A stretch of 64,000 nt of DNA from NCBI RefSeq assembly GCF_015533855.1, contig NZ_AP024154.1:2238501-2302500 (forward strand), given 5' to 3'. The notes under the pieces were generated by a model. The model was given only the letters and a program-made list of their open reading frames with translations, ran no database searches and was not told where the DNA came from. The stretch comes from Echinicola sp. 20G. GTDB taxonomy: Bacteria; Bacteroidota; Bacteroidia; Cytophagales; Cyclobacteriaceae. Shown one piece after another: positions 24,271 through 32,050 of the stretch; position 1 is the first letter of the stretch; every line of letters starts with the position of its first letter. Position numbers and translations under genes: made by a program.

Positions 24271-27200
24271 ATGTTAAACATGAAAAAACTTTTACGCTGT
24301 TTCTTAGGAGCGATTTGTTTTCTCCTGTTCCATTTTCAAGTAATGGCCCAATCGGTAAATGTTTCCGGTACGGTCACCAGTGCGGAAGATGGAACGACTT
24401 TACCTGGAGTAAGCATCTTGGTCAAAGGGACTACCCAAGGCGTTTCCTCGGACATTGATGGTGCTTACCGCATCAACGTGGAGCAAGGAGATGTGTTGGT
24501 TTTCAGTTTTATTGGGATGATTCCTCAGGAAGTTACTGTGGGATCAGCAAGTACGATCGATGTGGCATTGGAGGCTGAAGCCAAGTCATTGGAAGAAGTA
24601 GTGGTGGTAGGTTATGGTACACAAAAGCGAAGTGACCTGACCGGAGCTGTGGCTACAGTGGACACGGAAGTGCTGGAATCAAGACCGATTACGGATGTGG
24701 GTCGTGGCCTCCAGGGAACGACTCCGGGCTTGACCATTACCACTCCTAGTGGGCAGATCGGCCAGAATCCGCAAATCAGATTAAGAGGTATGACCGGAAC
24801 TTTGAGTAATTCAGGAGGTGCCCAGCCGTTGATCTTGGTGGATAACGTAGAGGTTCCAAACCTTCAAATGATCAACCCTGAGGATATAGAGTCAATCTCT
24901 GTTTTGAAGGATGCTGCATCTGCCTCCATTTATGGTTCCAGAGGTGCTTGGGGGGTGATTTTGATCACGACCAAGACGGGTAAAAAAGGAGAATCTCCAA
25001 AAATCAATTACTCCAATAACTTTTCATGGGCAACACCTACTAAGACGCCTGTAATTGCGCCAGCTGCAGAAGGAGCAGAAATGGCTTTCAAGGCCTTGCA
25101 GAGAACAAACCCTTCTACCAACGTATTTGGGGTGGTGGGAATGTACTTTGATGAGATTGGTATTCAGAAAATGAGGGAATGGGAGCAACAATATGGCGGT
25201 CAGAACCTTGGTGATGAAATGGTCTTAGGTAGAGACTTTGAAATACGTGATGGAAGATTGTTTTTCTACAGACCTTGGGATGCAGGAGAAATGTTCATGA
25301 AAGATTGGACACCTCAGCAAAAGCATGACCTTTCAGTATCAGGAGGTAGCGATAAAACCAGTTATCGACTAGGTGTTGGTTACTTAGGCCAAAATGGTGT
25401 GCTAAAAGTAAACCCTGATGAATTTAACCGTTATTCTATGGACTTGAGTGTTAATACTCAAGTGACAGATTGGATGGAGGTAAGAGGTAAGGTACTTTAC
25501 AGCAAAACCAATTTCACCAGACCGTTTTACTTCAGCAGTGAAACTTATGATCCATGGTATTACCTATTCAGATGGCCAAAAACTTATCCATATGGCACGT
25601 ATGAAGGCTATCCATTTAGAAGTGCTGTAACGGAGGTTACGCAAGCAAAAATGAACCAGGAAAACACTTCACTAAGTAGAATTAACTTGGGTACGACAAT
25701 TCGTCCAATTGAGGGATTGTCCATCAATGCGAATTATACTTTTGATTCCAACAATTACCATGATCATGAAACTGGTGGTGTAGTCAGTGCTTATAATTTC
25801 TGGTCTACAGGAGCTAATTTGGAATATGCACCTTACAGCAGTGCCTCTTACAACAGAGTGCAGTACATTTCTACTTGGAGCAACAGAAATGTAGGAAAAC
25901 TATTTGGTACTTACGACAAGCAGTTTGGAGACCATGCTTTCAAATTTATGTTGGGTGGTGATATTGAAGCTTATGAATACTGGATGCAAAGTTCACAAAG
26001 AAGAGACTTGATGGACTTAGATCGTGGTGAACTGGCATTGGCATCTGGAGATCAATTTGTAAGCGGTGACAGAAATCAATGGTCCACGATGGGTGGATTC
26101 AGTAGGATTAACTATAACTATAAAGGCAAGTACTTCTTGGAATTGAATGGCCGCTATGATGGATCATCTAGACTTTCACCAACTGAAAGGTGGGCGTTTT
26201 TCCCTTCCATGTCTGCTGGTTATGCAATTTCTGAAGAGCCATTTATGGAGCCAGTTACAGATGTTATGTCTTTCTTAAAGCTAAGGGCATCATGGGGAGC
26301 TATTGGTAACCAAAATGCCTATTTGAGTGATATCTATAGAATAATGGGCTCGTACTCCTCCGGGTGGCTTGATGGAAGTGACAATCAGTTGACCTTTGGA
26401 ACTCCAGGAGCCTTGCCGTCTTCCTTGACTTGGGAAACAGTAACTACTTTGGATTTTGGTTTTGACGCTAGGTTCTTCCAGGATAAGTTGGGCGTTACGG
26501 CTGACTGGTACCGCAGAACGACCAGTGACATGCACAGTGCAGGTGAAGTACTTCCGGCATCTTATGGTACCAGTGCCACCAAGCAAAACTTAGGTGAATT
26601 GGAGACCACAGGTTGGGAATTGGCAATTGATTACAGCCATTCATTTGGAAACGGGCTGAACTTAAATGCAACAGCCATGCTTTCTGACTTCCAAGAGCGC
26701 ATTACTGAGTTTGCTGATAACAAAAGCATTTATTCCAACCGGGCAGGAAGAACTTTAGGAGAAATCTGGGGTTATGAAACAGACAGACTTTTTACTGAAG
26801 ATGACTTTGTAAAAGATGGCAATGGAGACTTGTTGCTTGAAAATGGCAAATATGTGTTGAAAGAAGGAATTCCTTCACAGTCATTATTCGAAAGTGGTTG
26901 GTTCTTTTATGGTCCTGGTGATGTGAAATACAAAGACTTGGATGGAGATGGCGAGATTACTTATGGATCCAATACGGTAGATGATCATGGTGATTTGAAA
27001 GTAATTGGTAACTCTACACCTCGCTACCAATATGGATTGAGATTAGGTGGAGATTACAAAGGTATTGACTTCAGTTTCTTTATTCAAGGAGTAGGTAAGC
27101 GTGATTACTGGGCAAACGGGCCAATTTTCGTGCCTGGGTATAGACCAGGAGAAGCATGGTTTGCTCACCAATTGGATTACTGGTCGCCAGAGAATCCAGA

Positions 27201-27531
27201 CGCTTTCTACCCAAGACCTACTGATCAAGGACAATCAAGCAACAGCCGGAATTTCCTAAGACAAACCAGGTATCTTTTGGATATGTCTTACATGAGAATG
27301 AAAAATGTTACGATTGGATATTCGCTTCCACAATCATTGCTTTCAAAATGGAAGATTGAAAAAGTAAGGGTGTACTTCAGTGGAGAAAACCTTTTCGAAA
27401 TTGATAACCTGGAATTACCAATTGACCCAGAAGTGGATTATACTTCAGCGGGTAGCAACGACTCCAATACTTTTGGAAGGGTGTATCCATACAGCAGAAA
27501 CCTATCTTTCGGTTTACAGATAACACTATAA
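24271..27531 (+). CDS. SusC-family TonB-linked outer membrane transporter
   Basis: Outer-membrane barrel of 1086 residues. Signal peptide ending in QVMAQ, a carboxypeptidase-D-like beta-sandwich (~28-105, VSGTVTSAEDGTTLPGVSI), the SusC plug start VVVVGYGTQKRSDLTG, a plug with LVDNVEVPN and SVLKDAASASIYGSRGAWG, then a long beta-barrel. It forms a lidded importer with the SusD protein encoded 11 bases downstream. Substrate cannot be read directly; the gene context and the shared 18-bp operator suggest murein-derived oligosaccharides. A second ATG at 24280 is an equally possible start. Confidence 0.95.
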   Translation: MLNMKKLLRCFLGAICFLLFHFQVMAQSVNVSGTVTSAEDGTTLPGVSILVKGTTQGVSSDIDGAYRINVEQGDVLVFSFIGMIPQEVTVGSASTIDVALEAEAKSLEEVVVVGYGTQKRSDLTGAVATVDTEVLESRPITDVGRGLQGTTPGLTITTPSGQIGQNPQIRLRGMTGTLSNSGGAQPLILVDNVEVPNLQMINPEDIESISVLKDAASASIYGSRGAWGVILITTKTGKKGESPKINYSNNFSWATPTKTPVIAPAAEGAEMAFKALQRTNPSTNVFGVVGMYFDEIGIQKMREWEQQYGGQNLGDEMVLGRDFEIRDGRLFFYRPWDAGEMFMKDWTPQQKHDLSVSGGSDKTSYRLGVGYLGQNGVLKVNPDEFNRYSMDLSVNTQVTDWMEVRGKVLYSKTNFTRPFYFSSETYDPWYYLFRWPKTYPYGTYEGYPFRSAVTEVTQAKMNQENTSLSRINLGTTIRPIEGLSINANYTFDSNNYHDHETGGVVSAYNFWSTGANLEYAPYSSASYNRVQYISTWSNRNVGKLFGTYDKQFGDHAFKFMLGGDIEAYEYWMQSSQRRDLMDLDRGELALASGDQFVSGDRNQWSTMGGFSRINYNYKGKYFLELNGRYDGSSRLSPTERWAFFPSMSAGYAISEEPFMEPVTDVMSFLKLRASWGAIGNQNAYLSDIYRIMGSYSSGWLDGSDNQLTFGTPGALPSSLTWETVTTLDFGFDARFFQDKLGVTADWYRRTTSDMHSAGEVLPASYGTSATKQNLGELETTGWELAIDYSHSFGNGLNLNATAMLSDFQERITEFADNKSIYSNRAGRTLGEIWGYETDRLFTEDDFVKDGNGDLLLENGKYVLKEGIPSQSLFESGWFFYGPGDVKYKDLDGDGEITYGSNTVDDHGDLKVIGNSTPRYQYGLRLGGDYKGIDFSFFIQGVGKRDYWANGPIFVPGYRPGEAWFAHQLDYWSPENPDAFYPRPTDQGQSSNSRNFLRQTRYLLDMSYMRMKNVTIGYSLPQSLLSKWKIEKVRVYFSGENLFEIDNLELPIDPEVDYTSAGSNDSNTFGRVYPYSRNLSFGLQITL

Positions 27532-27542
27532 AAAGCTGAATC

Positions 27543-29255
27543 ATGAAAATTAAAATATTAAGCATATTAGTAGCTGTCTTTACTTTGGTGAGCTGTGATG
27601 ACTTTCTAGAGAAGCCACCATTGGATCAGCTGACAGATGAAACCTATTGGACCAGTGAAGACAATGTAAGGAGTTTTTCCTACGGGTTTTATACCGCTTA
27701 TTTCAGCGGATATGGTTCAGGGTATTCTTGGGGAAAATTTTTCTCAGGACAAAGTTTGAACGATGACTTTGGCCCAAGCAGCCCATCACAGTTTAGACAA
27801 AATGTACCTACTGCCGCGACAAGTTCCTATTGGACATTTGCCTGGGTAAGGAAAGCCAATATTTATTTGCAGAGAATCCAAACTGTACCAATGGGTGATG
27901 AAGCCATCAACCATTGGTCTGGGGTGGCCAGGTTCTTCAGGGCCTTGGAATACCATGACTTGGTGAAACAATTCGGTGATGTGCCGTGGTATGATGAAGA
28001 ATTGAGCGAATCCGATGAAGCGATGTTGTACAAACCTCGCGATCCAAGAGAATTGGTGATGGACAATGTAATGGCCGATCTTCAATTTGCGGCTGAGAAT
28101 GTTCGTCAGAATGATGGTACGCCTGGCCTGGCAGTTAACAGAGATGTCGTATTGGCATTTATGTCTCGCATCATGTTGTTTGAAGGTACATGGCAGAAAT
28201 ACCAAGAAGGAAATGCGGCTAAAGCAAAAACTTACCTAGAAGCTTCCAAATGGGCTTCCAATGAATTGATTTCTGCTGGAAATTATTCGCTGGGCAATTA
28301 CAGAGAAGTGTTTACTTCGCTTAACCTGTCAGGAAATTCAGAAGTAATCCTTTACAGACACTATGAGCCAGGTTTGATCACTCATGCACTTAATAGCTAC
28401 AACAACAAAGAACCTCAAACTGGTGTATCAAAGGATGCGGTTGAATCTTACTTGGCCAATGATGGATTGCCTATCAGCCTTTCCCCTGCTTATCAAGGAG
28501 ATCATGGCATTGAAAATGTGATGGCGAATAGAGATGGAAGAATCTATGAAACTTTGGTGACAGATGAACTCCGATTGAACGGGATTCTTCCTAACTACAG
28601 TACAACTGGTTACGCTACCCTTAAATTCTTGAATGAAGAAATTATGGATGAACCAGAAGGAAGCTCCAATTTGAACTATACTGATTCTCCTGTTTTGAGA
28701 TTTGGAGAGGTACTGATGAACTATGCTGAGGCAGTAGCTGAATTGGGGACAGTTGGTGGCAGTGCCATGACCCAGGCGGACTTGGATATGTCGGTAAATG
28801 TTTTGAGGGATCGTCCAGGAGTTGAAATGCCTCATTTGATGCTCGTAGGAACAAACCCTGCAGTAAACGGTGTGGTTTATGATGACCCAAGTAGAGATTC
28901 AAGTGTTCCTTCTTTGATTTGGGAAATCAGAAGAGAAAGAAGAGTTGAGTTGATGATGGAAGGCTTTAGACTGGATGATTTGAAGCGTTGGGAGAAATTG
29001 GAATATACTGATACAGAAGCTAATGTAGATATCAATAGAGGAGCTTGGATTGACAAGGCAGATTATCCTGGTCTGCAGAGTAGCGTTACGTTGACTGATG
29101 GGGAAACAGGCTACATTATCCCTTCCACAGCAGCAGCATCCCAAAGGAGATTTGAAGATCCAAAAGTTTATTTGGATCCGGTACCATTGGATCAAATTAC
29201 CCTGTACGCTGAACATGGCGTGACCTTGGAGCAAAACCCAGGTTGGGAGCAATAA
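27543..29255 (+). CDS. SusD/RagB-family nutrient-binding lipoprotein
   Basis: Surface lipoprotein lid of the SusC transporter (570 residues). The lipobox FTLVSC gives Cys18 and is followed by DDFLEKPPLDQLTDETYW, the usual SusD N-terminus. TPR-like helices continue (ARFFRALEYHDLVKQFGDVPWYDE), and the C-terminal RRERRVELMMEGFRLDDLKRW motif is typical. It is co-transcribed with susC (11-base gap). A hairpin terminator begins about 30 bases after its stop codon. Confidence 0.95.
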   Translation: MKIKILSILVAVFTLVSCDDFLEKPPLDQLTDETYWTSEDNVRSFSYGFYTAYFSGYGSGYSWGKFFSGQSLNDDFGPSSPSQFRQNVPTAATSSYWTFAWVRKANIYLQRIQTVPMGDEAINHWSGVARFFRALEYHDLVKQFGDVPWYDEELSESDEAMLYKPRDPRELVMDNVMADLQFAAENVRQNDGTPGLAVNRDVVLAFMSRIMLFEGTWQKYQEGNAAKAKTYLEASKWASNELISAGNYSLGNYREVFTSLNLSGNSEVILYRHYEPGLITHALNSYNNKEPQTGVSKDAVESYLANDGLPISLSPAYQGDHGIENVMANRDGRIYETLVTDELRLNGILPNYSTTGYATLKFLNEEIMDEPEGSSNLNYTDSPVLRFGEVLMNYAEAVAELGTVGGSAMTQADLDMSVNVLRDRPGVEMPHLMLVGTNPAVNGVVYDDPSRDSSVPSLIWEIRRERRVELMMEGFRLDDLKRWEKLEYTDTEANVDINRGAWIDKADYPGLQSSVTLTDGETGYIIPSTAAASQRRFEDPKVYLDPVPLDQITLYAEHGVTLEQNPGWEQ

Positions 29256-29285
29256 GAGATTCATTTAGTTGAATGTTTGTTAGGT

Positions 29286-29322
29286 ATGCCCTTCTTTTCA
29301 TTATGAAAAGAGGGGCATTTTT
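29286..29322 (+). terminator. Intrinsic terminator after susD, inside the possible 5' end of the deacetylase gene
   Basis: ATGCCCTTCTTTTC (29286-29299) pairs with GAAAAGAGGGGCAT (29305-29318), one G-U pair, followed by a T run. It likely lowers transcription of the downstream enzyme genes relative to susCD. Confidence 0.8.
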
Positions 29323-30145
29323 CAGATTTTTACTCAAAGTGGTTGATCTCAAAAATACATATGGAAAGGGTTTGATAGTTGGATGCCTTCTTTTATTCTT
29401 TCTATCCATAGTGATTGGAGTGAAGGCTCAAACGGAAGAAACGTTCACTTACTCTTTTGGAGCGATTACTCGAGGAAATCAAAATCAAAAGCAAATCGCA
29501 TTAGTGTTTACTGGACATGAATATGCCGAAGGAGGAGGCCATATTTCAAAAATATTGAAAGACAGCACAGTCAAAGCCTCCTTTTTCTTTACAGGAGATT
29601 TCTATAGAAACCCGAAATTCCAAAGTCTGATAGAAAAAATCAAAGAAGATGGTCATTATCTAGGGGCTCATTCTAACCAACATTTGTTGTACTGTGCTTG
29701 GGGAAATAGAGATAGTCTTTTGGTCGACAAGGAAGAATTTAAAAGTGATTTAGCCGCGAATTACAAGGAAATGCGCAAAAGAGGAATTCCTAAATCAAGT
29801 GCCCAATACTATCTTCCGTCTTATGAGTGGTACAATGACTCTATTGGTCAGTGGACTAAAGATTGGGGATTACAGTTGATTAACTTTACACCAGGTACAA
29901 GGTCAAATGCTGATTATACTGATCCGACAATGCCCAATTATGTGCCCAGCCAGGAGATATTTGAAAGCATAGTAAATTATGAACAATCAAATGGACTGAA
30001 TGGCTTCATATTATTGCTGCACATTGGAGTAGGCCCTAAGAGAGAAGATAAATTTTACAATCTTCTTCCTCGGTTGATCAAAGAATTGGAAAATAAAGGT
30101 TACCAGTTTGTAACCATTGAAACATTATTGAACCCTAAGAATTAA
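29303..30145 (+). CDS. NodB-like polysaccharide deacetylase family protein with altered metal motif
   Basis: Exported carbohydrate-esterase-4-like protein of about 280 residues. A hydrophobic signal segment (IVGCLLLFFLSIVIGVKAQ) precedes the NodB fold. The usual TFDDG motif is replaced by VFTGHEYAEGG, so the catalytic-base and metal Asp pair is not present in normal form; motif 2 is kept as GAHSNQH. HIGVGPKREDKF resembles the final motif. It could deacetylate GlcNAc/MurNAc chains or be a binding or altered-chemistry member. The start is uncertain: ATG 29273, ATG 29303 and GTG 29339 are in frame, and the first two fall before or inside the terminator. The GH9 gene follows after 8 bases. Confidence 0.8.
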   Translation: MKRGAFFRFLLKVVDLKNTYGKGLIVGCLLLFFLSIVIGVKAQTEETFTYSFGAITRGNQNQKQIALVFTGHEYAEGGGHISKILKDSTVKASFFFTGDFYRNPKFQSLIEKIKEDGHYLGAHSNQHLLYCAWGNRDSLLVDKEEFKSDLAANYKEMRKRGIPKSSAQYYLPSYEWYNDSIGQWTKDWGLQLINFTPGTRSNADYTDPTMPNYVPSQEIFESIVNYEQSNGLNGFILLLHIGVGPKREDKFYNLLPRLIKELENKGYQFVTIETLLNPKN

Positions 30146-30153
30146 ACCTGTTT

Positions 30154-31941
30154 ATGTTATCCTTATTGATTTCCTTTTTGACTGTAATGAGTTGGGCAAG
30201 CACACCTTTTGAAGCGTCAGGGGAAGTTTATATTCGCTTGAACAAGATGGGGTATTTACCTGAGGAAGAGAAAATCGGTGTTGTTTTTTCTAAAACGCCT
30301 ATCAAGGAGAAGTTTATTTTAATCAATGAAGGAACGGGTGAAACTGTTTTGACGATAAAACCTCAAAAGGACAAAACAGATGCTTGGGGAGACTTTTGTT
30401 ATTACACCATTGATTTTTCAGAAGTACAGCAAGAAGGAGTGTATTTTTTACGAAGTAAAAACACCGTTATTCAATCTTCTTCTTTTCAAATCGGAGAGCA
30501 AGTTTATGCTCACCAGCAAGAAACTTTATTGGCTTTTATGAGGCAGCAAAGGTGTGGCTATAATCCCACTTTGGATATGGTTTGCCACCAAAGAGATGGG
30601 CGAACATTTTTTGGTCCTATGCCAGACAGTACCTACGTAGATGTCAGTGGAGGTTGGCACGATGCGGGGGATCAGTTAAAATATTTGATTACGTCCAGCT
30701 ATGCCACAGCCCATATGTTGCTGGCTTATGAAATGTACCCAGAGCGTTTTAAAGACCAATTCAACGCCATGGGGCAACCAAGTAAAAATGGAATCCCAGA
30801 TGTGCTGGATGAGGCCAAGTGGGGTTTGGACTGGATGCTCAAGATGCACCCCCAGCCAGATCAACTTTTTCATCAGGTGGCTGATGATAGAGACCATAAA
30901 GGATATAAGATCCCCGATCAGGATAATTCAGAATATGGCTGGGGAGCCAATAGTTATCGCCCCGTTTATTTTGCAACAGGAGAGCCTCAAGGGCTTCAAA
31001 AATATAAAAGTGAGGCCACTGGTGTGGCTAATTTGGCAGGGAGAAGTGCAGCCGCTTTTGCTCTGGCAGCGAGAATTTGGAAAAACGATTTGCAAGATAC
31101 TTTATTCGCTGCTACTTGCAAGAAGGCAGCGCTAAGTCTGTATGATTTGGGAAGGAAGATGGAAGGATATCAGCAGGGTAATTCTTACAGTGCTCCTTAT
31201 CGGTATAATGAATCCACTTGGGCGGACGACATGGAATGGGGTGCAGCGGAACTCTATAAAACTACCCATGAAAATGATTACCTTGATCAAGCCAAATCCT
31301 ATGCCCAGATGAGCAATACAACAGATTCTTGGACGGTTGCAGACTCAGCAGATCATTACAGGCTTTACCCTTTTATCAATATGGGACATTATGTGCTTCA
31401 TGGTCTCGTAGATGAAGATTTTAAAAGTAAGCTGGAAAACTATTACCTTCAAGGAATCCAATACACCATGGGCCGGGCTAAAATGAATCCTTTCGAAGTT
31501 GGAGTGCCTTTTATTTGGTGTTCCAATAACCTGATGACAGGCTTGATTACCCAGATAATCCTATATGAGAAAATGAGTGGTGACCAACAGTTCAGTGCTT
31601 ATTTAAGTAGCCAGAAAGATTGGCTGTTTGGGAGGAACCCTTGGGGAACAACGATGTTTACGGGAATGCCTGATTGGGAAAATTCGCCGGAAGATGTTCA
31701 TACCAGTTTATATGTTTTACTGGGCTTAAAGGTGCCTGGTGGATTGGTAGATGGGCCTGTATATGCATCCATTTATAATAACCTTATTGGCTTGCACTTG
31801 GAAAATAAGGATGAGTTCGCGGCCTTTCAGAATGATCATGTAGTGTATCACGATGATGTAGGAGATTACAGCACCAATGAGCCGACGATGGATGGTACTG
31901 CAGGAGCTATATTGATGATGACACATTGGAGTGGAGATTAG
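30154..31941 (+). CDS. Glycoside hydrolase family 9 enzyme with N-terminal Ig-like domain
   Basis: Exported protein of 595 residues: signal peptide, CelD-type Ig-like domain (~24-115, VYIRLNKMGYLPEEEKIGVVF), then a GH9 (alpha/alpha)6 barrel. Catalytic features: GGWHDAGDQLKYL (~166-178, Asp pair) and STNEPTMDG near residue 575 with the proton-donor Glu. LFGRNPWGTTMFTG is also typical. GH9 is best known for endoglucanases, but some members are exo-beta-glucosaminidases acting on deacetylated chitosugars. Next to a deacetylase (8-base gap) and a NagZ-type enzyme, the latter seems worth testing. It is not surrounded by other cellulases. Confidence 0.9.
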   Translation: MLSLLISFLTVMSWASTPFEASGEVYIRLNKMGYLPEEEKIGVVFSKTPIKEKFILINEGTGETVLTIKPQKDKTDAWGDFCYYTIDFSEVQQEGVYFLRSKNTVIQSSSFQIGEQVYAHQQETLLAFMRQQRCGYNPTLDMVCHQRDGRTFFGPMPDSTYVDVSGGWHDAGDQLKYLITSSYATAHMLLAYEMYPERFKDQFNAMGQPSKNGIPDVLDEAKWGLDWMLKMHPQPDQLFHQVADDRDHKGYKIPDQDNSEYGWGANSYRPVYFATGEPQGLQKYKSEATGVANLAGRSAAAFALAARIWKNDLQDTLFAATCKKAALSLYDLGRKMEGYQQGNSYSAPYRYNESTWADDMEWGAAELYKTTHENDYLDQAKSYAQMSNTTDSWTVADSADHYRLYPFINMGHYVLHGLVDEDFKSKLENYYLQGIQYTMGRAKMNPFEVGVPFIWCSNNLMTGLITQIILYEKMSGDQQFSAYLSSQKDWLFGRNPWGTTMFTGMPDWENSPEDVHTSLYVLLGLKVPGGLVDGPVYASIYNNLIGLHLENKDEFAAFQNDHVVYHDDVGDYSTNEPTMDGTAGAILMMTHWSGD

Positions 31942-32050
31942 CTTTTGACCTTTAGAAACGAAAAGAAGAATTGACTCTTCAGAACAAATTGCTTTCTAGA
32001 TCAAAGCCAATTAATTGCTTAAGTGAAATAAAGATTAACTAAAATATAGA

